From positions 1-7,377 of the forward strand of contig JAUVOB010000062.1 in assembly GCA_030599405.1 (NCBI GenBank): a DNA stretch of 7,377 nucleotides, written 5' to 3'. Both the position numbers and the translations under genes were made by a program. Below the pieces are notes generated by a model. The model did no database searches. It was not told the DNA's origin and saw nothing but the letters and a program-made list of their open reading frames with translations. This DNA is from Chloroflexota bacterium. GTDB lineage: Bacteria > Chloroflexota > Anaerolineae > Promineifilales > Promineifilaceae. Shown in pieces: positions 1-5,761 of the stretch (within the stretch, counting starts at the first letter, position 1; the number at the start of each line of letters is the position of its first letter).

Positions 1-335
1 CGAAACGGCTTCACAAGGTAATCGCGTGCCCCCAGGCGAAACGCCTGGATCGCGTCCGTTTCCATTCCCTCAGGCGCAGTGACAATCATCGGCACATCCG
101 TCCCCTGGGATCGTAATGCGACGAGCAGATCCTTCCCGCTCAATCCGGGCAGCGTGAGACTGGCGATGATCAGGTCCGGACCAAACTGCAGCGACTTCTG
201 AATGGCTGTGCTGCTGTCCCCCGCTGTTTCGACCTGATAACCAAGCGGCTTTAGTATCTGCCGTTCCAGCAGGTCGAGAATATCCGGATCCTCGTCAACA
301 ACCAGTATCTTGCCAAGCTTTGCCGTTGTGACCAT
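1..335 (-). CDS. Receiver-domain response regulator, N-terminal part, phosphoacceptor Asp replaced by Ser
   Basis: Reading from the ATG at 335 gives 111 codons with no stop, so the gene runs off the window's left edge. The protein is a CheY-like receiver domain: the beta-1 strand KILVVDEDPD gives the acidic pair D14/E15, the beta-4 Thr is T86 (IVTAPEG) and the conserved Lys is K109 in DYLVKPF. At residue 59, where the phosphoacceptor Asp belongs, the sequence reads PDLIIASLTLPG, so the residue is Ser. Canonical receivers accept phosphate from a histidine kinase on this Asp; this one probably cannot, or is regulated differently. The output domain, if any, lies outside the window. It is divergent from the dnaJ-like gene across 158 bp. 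No good Shine-Dalgarno is visible before the ATG. The family call is firm; its signalling partner is unknown. Confidence 0.88.
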   Translation of the reverse strand, partial: MVTTAKLGKILVVDEDPDILDLLERQILKPLGYQVETAGDSSTAIQKSLQFGPDLIIASLTLPGLSGKDLLVALRSQGTDVPMIVTAPEGMETDAIQAFRLGARDYLVKPF

Positions 336-423
336 GAAAGTATGATAGCATGGAAATCTATAGGCGCGCATAGTCCCAGGGAATAGAATCCACCCTTCCC
401 AACAGGATAATTAGAATCACCTT

Positions 424-441
424 AGAAACCCCAAAGTTTCT
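424..441. promoter_or_regulatory. Inverted repeat touching the dnaJ -35 box, candidate operator
   Basis: AGAAAC (424-429) and GTTTCT (436-441) are perfect reverse complements separated by CCCAAA. The right arm ends on the first base of the TTGACT -35 hexamer, where a bound repressor would block RNA polymerase. It does not match CIRCE (TTAGCACTC-N9-GAGTGCTAA) or HAIR (CTTGAGT-N7-ACTCAAG), so HrcA or HspR control is not indicated. Confidence 0.4.
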
Positions 442-470
442 TGACTCGCTTTCTAGCGCCCGTTTAGAAT
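441..470 (+). promoter_or_regulatory. Sigma70-type promoter of the dnaJ-like gene
   Basis: The -35 box TTGACT (441-446, 5 of 6 to consensus) is followed by an 18-bp spacer and the -10 box TAGAAT (465-470, 5 of 6). Transcription should start near 477, giving a leader of about 17 nt that carries the AGGA ribosome-binding site at 481-484. It is the best-formed promoter in the window, so basal housekeeping transcription with added repression is a likely mode. Confidence 0.7.
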
Positions 471-493
471 CAAGCTATCCAGGATGGGCAAGT

Positions 494-1393
494 ATGGAAT
501 ACAAGGACTACTACAAAGTGTTAGGGGTCGATCGTTCTGCGAGTAGTGATGAGATCAAGCGGATTTATCGAAAACTCGCGCTTAAGTATCACCCCGATAA
601 AAACCCTGGCGACAGCCAGGCCGAAGAACACTTTAAGGAGATCAACGAAGCTTACGAAGTATTAGGCGACTCCACGAAGCGCGCTAAATATGACCAGCTG
701 GGCTCTTCTTATCGATCATGGGAACGGACCGGCAGTCAGCCGGGCTCTTTCGATTGGTCTGAATGGATGCAGGGGGGGCAAGGTGGTGGCGTGCGCGTCG
801 ACATTGGAGGTTTTTCCGACTTCTTTTCTGCCATCTTCAGTGGTATGAGTGCTCAACAGCAGGGATATCGCACCCAGGGTCGCAGACTCGGACGCGATAT
901 CAAACAACCCGTCACAATTACACTCAGCGAGGCCAATACAGGTACAACCCGCGTACTAACCATCAACGGGAAAAAAATCGAGGTAACCATCCCACCAGGC
1001 TCCCGTACAGGCACAAAGGTGCGCGTGAGCGGACTAGGCGAGGCAGGCGCACAGAAGACCGGTGATCTATTTCTCGTGATTACCATCGCGCCCGATGCCC
1101 GCTTCAAGCTCGAGAAAGATGATCTCTACACAAGGGTGAACGTGGATCTTTACACCGCCATTCTCGGTGGGGAAGTCGAAGTCCCCACACTGTCCGGCAA
1201 CGTCGTATTGACCATCCCAGCGGGCAGCCAACCCGATCAAAGTTTCCGCTTGAAAGAGCGCGGTTTGCCCAATCTTCGAAATAAAAAGAAGCGGGGCGAT
1301 CTATATGCGCGTTTGGACATCTCCTTGCCACGCAAGCTTAATTCACGGGAAAGAAAACTCTTCAAAGAACTTGTCAAGCTGAAAGATTCCTAA
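494..1393 (+). CDS. CbpA/DnaJ-type J-domain co-chaperone (no zinc finger)
   Basis: This 299-residue cytoplasmic co-chaperone should bind unfolded protein and stimulate DnaK's ATPase. The J domain covers residues 5-69, with the essential HPD at 33-35 (KYHPDKNP). A Gly/Phe-rich linker follows (about 80-130, with GGQGGG and [11 protein letters not shown]). Two beta-rich substrate-binding domains come next (about 134-208, with [14 protein letters not shown], and 212-286, with [19 protein letters not shown]). There is no CxxCxGxG zinc-finger region, so it is a class B protein like CbpA, and its length matches that family. The start is set by AGGA at 481-484, 9 nt upstream. It is followed at 145 bp by the HtrA gene and may be co-transcribed with it. 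The linker is encoded across a run of seven G at 772-778. Expression is probably from the promoter at 441-470. Confidence 0.95.
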   Translation: MEYKDYYKVLGVDRSASSDEIKRIYRKLALKYHPDKNPGDSQAEEHFKEINEAYEVLGDSTKRAKYDQLGSSYRSWERTGSQPGSFDWSEWMQGGQGGGVRVDIGGFSDFFSAIFSGMSAQQQGYRTQGRRLGRDIKQPVTITLSEANTGTTRVLTINGKKIEVTIPPGSRTGTKVRVSGLGEAGAQKTGDLFLVITIAPDARFKLEKDDLYTRVNVDLYTAILGGEVEVPTLSGNVVLTIPAGSQPDQSFRLKERGLPNLRNKKKRGDLYARLDISLPRKLNSRERKLFKELVKLKDS

Positions 1394-1538
1394 TGCAAAT
1401 GCAACGATGCTCACCTTCGAAGTATATGAAACGGTTTCCCAATCCATGTATGCTGGCTGGGTATCAACTTGGTCTCAACTTGCATTCCTCCTCCAGCGCA
1501 AACAACTGGCAGGGGTGCAAACACACAACGAGGTAGCA
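1394..1538 (+). other. dnaJ-htrA gap with an 11-bp palindrome
   Basis: This gap holds no convincing promoter or terminator, so readthrough from dnaJ into htrA is plausible. It contains the perfect palindrome GAAACGGTTTC (1428-1438), with the same GAAAC/GTTTC half-sites as the dyad at the dnaJ promoter but with 1 bp instead of 6 between them. The htrA reading frame stays open back to an ATG at 1407, but this stretch does not look coding: the encoded 44 residues are not secretory and would bury the signal peptide. Confidence 0.35.
1530..1533 (+). promoter_or_regulatory. htrA: Ribosome-binding site that fixes the htrA start
   Basis: GAGG at 1530-1533 lies 5 nt before the ATG at 1539. That ATG begins a typical lipoprotein signal peptide, so site and protein evidence agree against the longer frame from 1407. 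Confidence 0.55.
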
Positions 1539-2744
1539 ATGAAAACACGAATTCTTGTGACGGTCGCCGTAGCGCTTAGCCTTTCAATTCTGGCTTGTAG
1601 TTGGCAACTTGTCCCCCCCCTACAAGCCGATCCGACCACCATCCCCACTACTTCACTCTCAGTTGCTACTCCATTAGATAGTGCAGCAACGGAGCTGGTC
1701 ATAGCTGGCAGGACGTCAATCACCAGCGATGACCTCACCGGACTCTACGAACGAGTTAACCCGGGCGTGGTAACGATCTGGATTTTCGCGGAGAGTGATG
1801 CTCCTCATGAAGTCTCTATCCCTCGCGGGCAGGGCTCTGGGTTCGTAATCGATCGCGAAGGACACATTGTCACCAACCAGCATGTTATTGCCGGAGCAAA
1901 TGCAATAGAAGTTGACTTCACCTCCGGCATGAAGGTATGGGCCGAATTGATTGGCGTCGACCCCGACTCGGACCTTGCTATATTGAAAGTTGATGTTCCC
2001 GAAGCCGATCTCGTCCCGATTCCCCTGGGGGATTCAGACTTAATAAAGGTGGGGGAATTTGTCGCTGCAATCGGAAACCCTTTCGGTCTGCAAGGTACAA
2101 TGACGGCCGGCATTGTATCCGCCGTTGGACGGTCACTTGAGTCGGAGCACCTTACACCCGAGGGACTCAGATTTTCAGCCGGAGACCTGATCCAAACGGA
2201 CGCAGCGATCAACCCCGGCAACTCCGGAGGCCCACTCTTGAACCTCAGTGGTCAGGTAATAGGAATTAACCGGGCCATACATACCGAGACTTTCACGGTT
2301 GATGGCAGCGCCGCCAACTCTGGGGTGGGCTTTGCCATCCCGGTGAACATCCTTCGGCGCGTTGCTCCGGCAATAATCGGTGACGGCCACTATGACTACC
2401 CCTACCTTGGTGTGTCCAGCCTGAACGATCAGCTTTGGAATTTAAAAGTAATTGAAGCGTTGGGCTTCGGCTCCCATATGTTCGGCGCATACATCACAGA
2501 GGTCGTCCCTGGCGGACCTGCCGACGATGCTGGATTGCGCGGCGGCAGTAAGGAGACATCTATCCCTGGACTCTTGGCTGGCGGCGATTTGCTCGTCGCC
2601 ATTGATGGGCAAACCATTCGTCAGTTCGACGACATGTTGTCTTATCTTTTCAAGCACACAGAAGCGGGGCAGGATGTTGTTTTAACTGTAATTCGCGACA
2701 ATGAGGAGATGAACGTCACGCTCACTATTGGAGCCCGCCCTTAA
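1539..2744 (+). CDS. htrA: HtrA/DegP-type trypsin-like serine protease, lipoprotein with one PDZ domain
   Basis: This 401-residue protease should degrade or refold damaged proteins outside the cytoplasmic membrane. The N-terminus is a lipoprotein signal (MKTRILVTVA, then a hydrophobic run) ending in ILAC, with lipidated Cys20. A Thr/Pro/Ala-rich linker (about 21-60) follows. The S1C protease domain shows the full triad: His115 (VTNQHVIAG), Asp145 (DSDLAILKV) and Ser229 (NPGNSGGPLL). The C-terminal PDZ domain (about 288-398) has the YLGV start, a VVPGGPADDAGLRGG core and a GGDLLVAIDG strand, and should bind exposed C-termini or gate activity. The active site is intact. A run of eight C (1613-1620) codes for the linker just after the lipobox, flanked by CTTGT and ACAAG. 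It lies downstream of the J-protein gene and converges with the coiled-coil operon. The exact HtrA subtype is not resolved. Confidence 0.93.
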   Translation: MKTRILVTVAVALSLSILACSWQLVPPLQADPTTIPTTSLSVATPLDSAATELVIAGRTSITSDDLTGLYERVNPGVVTIWIFAESDAPHEVSIPRGQGSGFVIDREGHIVTNQHVIAGANAIEVDFTSGMKVWAELIGVDPDSDLAILKVDVPEADLVPIPLGDSDLIKVGEFVAAIGNPFGLQGTMTAGIVSAVGRSLESEHLTPEGLRFSAGDLIQTDAAINPGNSGGPLLNLSGQVIGINRAIHTETFTVDGSAANSGVGFAIPVNILRRVAPAIIGDGHYDYPYLGVSSLNDQLWNLKVIEALGFGSHMFGAYITEVVPGGPADDAGLRGGSKETSIPGLLAGGDLLVAIDGQTIRQFDDMLSYLFKHTEAGQDVVLTVIRDNEEMNVTLTIGARP

Positions 2745-2785
2745 TAAATAAAAACGGCTCCCGCCAACATGATGCCGGGAGCCGT
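2745..2785 (-). terminator. Rho-independent terminator of the coiled-coil operon, shared end with htrA
   Basis: ACGGCTCCCG (2754-2763) and CGGGAGCCGT (2776-2785) form a perfect 10-bp GC-rich stem with a 12-nt loop. Read on the minus strand, the stem is followed directly by TTTTTATTTATTAA, a good U-tract that runs into the htrA stop codon. On the plus strand only TATATG follows, so termination of htrA at the same hairpin would be weaker. It begins 18 nt after the stop of the minus-strand gene ending at 2804. Confidence 0.85.
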
Positions 2786-2803
2786 ATATGTCGAAGATGC
2801 TTA

Positions 2804-3454
2804 CTATCTAAATAACGATCGTTCAAGAGAGAGAAGGCTTTTCGCCAGGATTTCTAGATCGAGACTCGCCGCGGCCTCATTCGTGTCAATTTCTCCTGGG
2901 ACGAGTTCAAGGCGCTTAATCAAATCCCCCAATGTATCAGCATCTGCAGCGCTGAGCATTTTCTCAAACTCTAATAAACTAGCCCTGGTTCCTATAAGAG
3001 CAGCTTTGGCCGCGACCGTATCCCCCTGGGCAAGCGCAAGCTGAGCTGAAGTCACATCGAACAGAACAATGAGAAGCTGCCGGTGCGACTCGCTTGTGTT
3101 AAGCGAATCCGAAAATTGCTCATTCTCCGCCGGCAACGATCTCAGGTCCTCAAGTTCGGATTCCAACGACTCGATTTCAATCCGCGCCTTCTCAAGCTCG
3201 ATGGTCAACGGGCCAACTTGGTAAAACCACGTCGCTACCAGACCCAGAGCGAATAAAACGACTGCGCAAAGAGTCCAAAACAGGAACCGTCTCAGGCGGC
3301 GCTTGGGCTTCACCGGCTCTGATGGAGCTTCAGCTTCTTTAGATATTTCCTGCTTTGTTTCCGTTACAGGCTTCTCAGCTTCCACAACTTCGACGTCAGG
3401 AGCTTCTATCTTGATCTCCGGTTCGTCGTTAGCCTGGATACCTTCTTCATTCAT
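2804..3454 (-). CDS. Single-pass membrane protein with acidic tail and coiled coil (HemX-like design)
   Basis: No family is recognised with confidence. The 216-residue protein starts with a long acidic, Pro/Glu/Val-rich tail (1-50), then KRRLRR (51-56) and one TM helix (about 57-79), so the tail should be cytoplasmic by the positive-inside rule. A coiled coil (about 84-107) and a C-terminal helical module (about 124-214) lie outside. The helical module (LLIVLFDVTSAQLALAQGD, then helices to the end) recalls the equivalent part of HemX proteins, as does the overall plan; this is a remote resemblance, not an assignment. The start is the ATG at 3454 with AGGAG 7 nt upstream; the TTG one codon earlier would be too close. 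It is the second gene of a two-gene operon, 33 nt after the protein at 3488-4237, which has the same plan. Confidence 0.85.
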   Translation of the reverse strand: MNEEGIQANDEPEIKIEAPDVEVVEAEKPVTETKQEISKEAEAPSEPVKPKRRLRRFLFWTLCAVVLFALGLVATWFYQVGPLTIELEKARIEIESLESELEDLRSLPAENEQFSDSLNTSESHRQLLIVLFDVTSAQLALAQGDTVAAKAALIGTRASLLEFEKMLSAADADTLGDLIKRLELVPGEIDTNEAAASLDLEILAKSLLSLERSLFR

Positions 3455-3461
3455 CAAAGCA

Positions 3462-3466
3462 CTCCT
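3462..3466 (-). promoter_or_regulatory. Ribosome-binding site of the second coiled-coil gene
   Basis: AGGAG on the minus strand sits 7 nt before the ATG at 3454-3452. It decides between this ATG and the TTG at 3457. Confidence 0.65.
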
Positions 3467-3487
3467 CGCGACCTCATTCTCTACACA

Positions 3488-4237
3488 TTAATCGGCGTTA
3501 GAATTCTCGGGGTCTGTTACTACGATCAACAGCTTCCATGCAATCTCTATCTCGTCCTCGGCGATTGTAGGTTGTGTGCGGATATCCTCAAGTGCAATGT
3601 CCAATCGGCTCACAATCTCGTCGAGAACCGTAACGCTATCTCCAAATGTTTCCTCTCCACGCCATTTCTCCGCTAGGACGGAAACCATTACCCGGGCGGA
3701 TGTCACGTCTTCACTTGCCTGTCCCAAATTATCTTCGGACAGCCAGAATTGTGCCCGCGAGAGAAGGGTCATCGCCCGGATCAATTGCAGCTGACCCTGC
3801 ATCTCATCGATGGGTTGACCCACTTCAGAGAGCGATACTTCAAATGTATCCAAGCGATCTGTCAGTACCGCTAGTTCGGCCGCCAGCACAGTCATCTGCT
3901 CAGTAATCGCCTCTGAGTGAGAGGCGCTTAAATCTGCACCGTCATTGATAAGTCTCTCAAGTCCAGACTGCTGTTCCTCAATTTCCAGATCTCTTTCAGC
4001 TAAGTCTAAACGCAGCTGTGCAACTTCTTCTTGGTAATCCTCTACTTGCTGATCGTATGATGGACCAGGTCCAACTGCAATCCGGTAGAGCGTTACCCCT
4101 CCAAAATAAAGCCCCAATCCGATAGCAAGCCCCACCATGATTGCTACGAACAGGCGTAGGAATACCTTTAGCGCTCGAGAAAACGGGTTGCTTGTGGGTT
4201 TTTCGCTGCTTGAAGTGCTGTTTTCAGAGTTCTCCAT
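3488..4237 (-). CDS. Single-pass membrane protein with long coiled coil, paralogue-like partner of the downstream gene
   Basis: No known family is recognised. The 249-residue protein has a short polar Ser/Asn-rich tail (1-20), basic residues at R21, K24 and R28, and one Gly-rich TM helix (about 28-52). A long, strongly charged coiled coil follows (about 62-140, broken near 97-105), then a C-terminal helical module (about 143-240). The module reads QLQLIRAMTLLSRAQFWLSE, comparable by eye to QLLIVLFDVTSAQLALAQGD in the next protein; both resemble the AQ.RL..G..... pattern of HemX helices. The bulk should lie outside the membrane. The start is the ATG at 4237 with GAGGA 9 nt upstream. It leads the operon; a second gene follows after 33 nt. 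Hsp20 lies upstream and HtrA converges downstream, suggesting a role in envelope protein quality control, but this is context only. Confidence 0.85.
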   Translation of the reverse strand: MENSENSTSSSEKPTSNPFSRALKVFLRLFVAIMVGLAIGLGLYFGGVTLYRIAVGPGPSYDQQVEDYQEEVAQLRLDLAERDLEIEEQQSGLERLINDGADLSASHSEAITEQMTVLAAELAVLTDRLDTFEVSLSEVGQPIDEMQGQLQLIRAMTLLSRAQFWLSEDNLGQASEDVTSARVMVSVLAEKWRGEETFGDSVTVLDEIVSRLDIALEDIRTQPTIAEDEIEIAWKLLIVVTDPENSNAD

Positions 4238-4246
4238 AATCTTCAA

Positions 4247-4251
4247 TCCTC
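4247..4251 (-). promoter_or_regulatory. Ribosome-binding site of the first coiled-coil gene
   Basis: GAGGA on the minus strand is 9 nt before the ATG at 4237-4235. An in-frame TTG at 4246 would directly abut this site and cannot be the start. Confidence 0.6.
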
Positions 4252-4313
4252 ATTATAGAATAGAGCGCGGTGTTGGGAGAAAAACGTTTTTACAAACGAC
4301 CGCGATCGAGCCG

Positions 4314-4343
4314 ATGTTAATCAAGGTAAGTGAACGGGGTCAA
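4314..4343 (-). promoter_or_regulatory. Possible promoter of the coiled-coil operon
   Basis: On the minus strand TTGACC (4343-4338, 5 of 6) is followed by an 18-bp spacer and TAACAT (4319-4314, 4 of 6). Its transcript would start near 4307 and have a leader of about 70 nt. The gap to the Hsp20 gene (203 bp) and the hairpin between them also argue for a separate promoter. Confidence 0.35.
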
Positions 4344-4387
4344 ATCATCTCCTAGGTGGGGAATTTCAACCCTCCCAGCCCTGTTAA

Positions 4388-4421
4388 TACACAATGGACG
4401 GCTTTCGCCGTCCATTATACA
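4388..4421 (-). terminator. GNRA-capped hairpin after the Hsp20 gene, probable terminator
   Basis: AATGGACGGC (4393-4402) and GCCGTCCATT (4407-4416) form a perfect 10-bp stem. Read on the minus strand the loop is GAAA, a stable GNRA tetraloop, and the stem can extend by five more pairs using G-U wobbles to 4388-4421. Those features exist only in the minus-strand RNA, so it serves the Hsp20 transcript, whose stop is about 20 nt upstream. The following TTGTGTATTAA is only partly U-rich, so it may be an RNA-stabilising 3' end rather than a strong terminator. Confidence 0.55.
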
Positions 4422-4440
4422 TCACATATTTTTTGCTTTT

Positions 4441-4836
4441 TTATCGGGATTTGACCTCGATCTTCTTCGGTCGAGATTCCTCCGACTTGGGGATTCGCAG
4501 CGATAGCACGCCATCTTCAATGGTCGCATCGGCCTTCTCCGCGTCAAGTAGGTCGGGGAGGCGTAGTCTGCGCTCGTAAGAACCACGATGTAGTTCACGC
4601 AACAGGACATCCTCTTGTCCGTTCTCCTCTTCCTTAACTTCGCCGCGTAAGGTGACGACATCCTCGATAATTTCAATTTGCAGGTCGTCAGCTTTCAGGC
4701 CGGGCACGTTAGCAGTGATCAGGTACTCATCACTGTTGGCCTGGACGTCTACCGGCAATCGGCAGCCGCCGTTGAAGCCAACGGGATGATAACGATGCAT
4801 CCTGCGATGTCTTTGTGGAACCATGTATTCACTCAT
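4441..4836 (-). CDS. hsp20: Hsp20/alpha-crystallin small heat-shock protein
   Basis: This 131-residue cytoplasmic, ATP-independent holdase binds unfolding proteins and passes them to DnaK/DnaJ. After a short His/Arg-rich N-terminal arm (1-25) the alpha-crystallin domain runs from about 27 to 117, with the family marks ANVPGLKADDLQIEI and IEDGVLSLRIPK (the A-x-x-x-x-GVL motif). The C-terminal tail carries IEV (126-128), an I-x-I/V anchor that docks into a neighbouring subunit during oligomer assembly. The start is the ATG at 4836; AAGGAG at 4850-4845 lies 8 nt upstream. An open frame continues upstream to 4893, but translating it would bury this ribosome-binding site. No CIRCE element is seen upstream. 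The J-protein gene nearby is a natural partner. Confidence 0.95.
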   Translation of the reverse strand: MSEYMVPQRHRRMHRYHPVGFNGGCRLPVDVQANSDEYLITANVPGLKADDLQIEIIEDVVTLRGEVKEEENGQEDVLLRELHRGSYERRLRLPDLLDAEKADATIEDGVLSLRIPKSEESRPKKIEVKSR

Positions 4837-5171
4837 TACCAACACTCCTTTATAGGTATACAGATTACGCTTCCTAGGATACCCACCGATCATCAGATGT
4901 TCACATACGAGATATATGAATTCCGTTAACTACCGCGCATTTTTCTGGTTAGAACCTAGAAACTACGCACGAATAACACTTCAATAGAATGAAGACGCTT
5001 CGATGAAAAGTGTTGGGGGTAAAAAGGGGAGACAATCCGAACCCAGCGCGGAAAGGATTGATTGTCCTTCTCGGCGATCGCGGGGTCCGACGTCCCCACT
5101 ATTTCCGTTCAGCAGTGCAGAGACGGTCGAGCTGGCTGCCGCCATATTCTCATTAAGAGACTGGGCGAACC
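4837..5171. other. Gene-free region upstream of the Hsp20 gene
   Basis: This 335-bp stretch carries the Hsp20 ribosome-binding site and regulatory DNA. Tandem TTAGAACC/CTAGAAAC octamers lie at 4949-4963, a further ATAGAATG at 4984-4991, and the near-palindrome GGTTAGAACC at 4947-4956. GAGATATAT is at 4909-4917. No promoter of good quality could be assigned. Open frames in 5003-5254 have biased, low-quality translations and no ribosome-binding site, so none is called. Confidence 0.45.
4845..4850 (-). promoter_or_regulatory. hsp20: Strong ribosome-binding site of the Hsp20 gene
   Basis: AAGGAG on the minus strand is 8 nt before the ATG at 4836 and settles the start against the upstream in-frame ATG at 4893. 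No complementary stretch that would make a four-U or ROSE-type RNA thermometer was found in the preceding 90 nt. Confidence 0.75.
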
Positions 5172-5687
5172 TTATTCTGGATTGGGTGTGGGCAGGGGGA
5201 TGGTTTGCGGTCCCAGGACACGCGTGGCGGATTCATCCATCGTCAAGCCGGTAAAGCTTTCAAGCGGGTATCTGGCTGCTTCCTCATAAAGAGTTCGCTG
5301 CAAAGCCGGGCTGCCTATCTCCATCAAGAGTGCGTAGTAATCTTCAGCCACGGCGATCTGTTCGGCGGTGATGATGACCTCACTCCCGCGACCATTCAGC
5401 AATGCATCGAAGCCCACTTCGAAGGTGGAAATCAAATTGAAAGATTCGTTCCAGAAGTTCGGATAAGCCAAGGCTATATCAATCAACTCGTCGTTGTGAG
5501 CCCAGAATATTTCACGGTAATAGCGACCTGTCGCGGTAGGCATGAGCAACTCTGATTCGACCCGTAGATAGAGATCGACTGTGCTCCAAACATCTTTGCC
5601 AGTTACCACTGCAGCAGGTACTGCCAGAATTAAGAGTGCTGCCAGGATGAGGATAAGACAGGTTCTTATTTTTATTATCTTGAGCAT
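5172..5687 (-). CDS. Unrecognised secreted or N-terminally anchored protein
   Basis: No family is recognised. The 171-residue protein opens with basic residues (K3, K6, R8) and a strong hydrophobic stretch (about 10-28), so it is a signal peptide or membrane anchor; no lipobox cysteine is present. The mature part (about 31-160) is helical and acidic, rich in aromatic residues (RYYREIFWAHNDELID, YPNFWNESFNL, EDYYALL). It ends in a short Pro/Thr tail, IPLPTPNPE, as often seen at the ends of secreted Chloroflexota-like proteins. The start is the ATG at 5687; only a weak AGGTAG precedes it. A 19-bp palindrome lies 74 nt upstream. It is on the same strand as the esterase gene but 239 bp from it, so it is probably a separate unit. 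Confidence 0.7.
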   Translation of the reverse strand: MLKIIKIRTCLILILAALLILAVPAAVVTGKDVWSTVDLYLRVESELLMPTATGRYYREIFWAHNDELIDIALAYPNFWNESFNLISTFEVGFDALLNGRGSEVIITAEQIAVAEDYYALLMEIGSPALQRTLYEEAARYPLESFTGLTMDESATRVLGPQTIPLPTPNPE

Positions 5688-5761
5688 CTACCTACTCTTG
5701 TGCTCTTCTTTTTACACAATTTGCGAAAACACTCGAGCTTTTACCAACAATGTATTTCAAA

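Larger units (their letters stand above)
383..471 (+). repeat. Four copies of a WTAGAAWC octamer upstream of the dnaJ-like gene
   Basis: ATAGAATC lies at 383-390, TTAGAATC at 411-418, TTAGAAAC at 422-429 and TTAGAATC at 464-471. The last overlaps the -10 box of the dnaJ promoter. The second and third copies start 11 bp apart, and the third and fourth 42 bp apart, so they would lie on the same helix face. Related octamers occur upstream of the Hsp20 gene (4949-4956, 4956-4963, 4984-4991) and of the coiled-coil operon (4255-4262). They could be protein-binding sites; that is inference from position and spacing only. Confidence 0.4.

Noticed and set aside
336..493. CIRCE or HAIR heat-shock element upstream of the dnaJ-like gene
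   Set aside because: Neither consensus is present; the dyad at 424-441 differs in both sequence and spacing.
1407..1538. N-terminal extension of the HtrA frame back to the ATG at 1407
   Set aside because: The 44 added residues are not conserved-looking and would place the lipoprotein signal inside the protein; GAGG at 1530 and the signal peptide mark 1539 as the start.
4252..4257. TATAAT on the minus strand just before the first coiled-coil gene
   Set aside because: The transcript would start downstream of the GAGGA ribosome-binding site at 4247-4251, and no -35 box lies at the right distance.
4837..4893. Upstream extension of the Hsp20 frame to 4893
   Set aside because: It would translate through the strong AAGGAG site at 4845-4850, and the added residues are not part of the family.
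4837..4930. RNA thermometer in the hsp20 leader
   Set aside because: No UUUU or CUCCUU-like stretch able to pair with AAGGAG was found; CCTAGG at 4873-4878 is only a small self-complementary site.
5080..5099. GGGG/CCCC repeat as terminator of the exported-protein gene
   Set aside because: Only four pairs with an 8-nt loop and no U-tract directly after it on the minus strand.
5003..5254. Plus-strand open frame between hsp20 and the unknown exported gene
   Set aside because: It has no ribosome-binding site, an odd composition and overlaps the end of the better-supported minus-strand gene.
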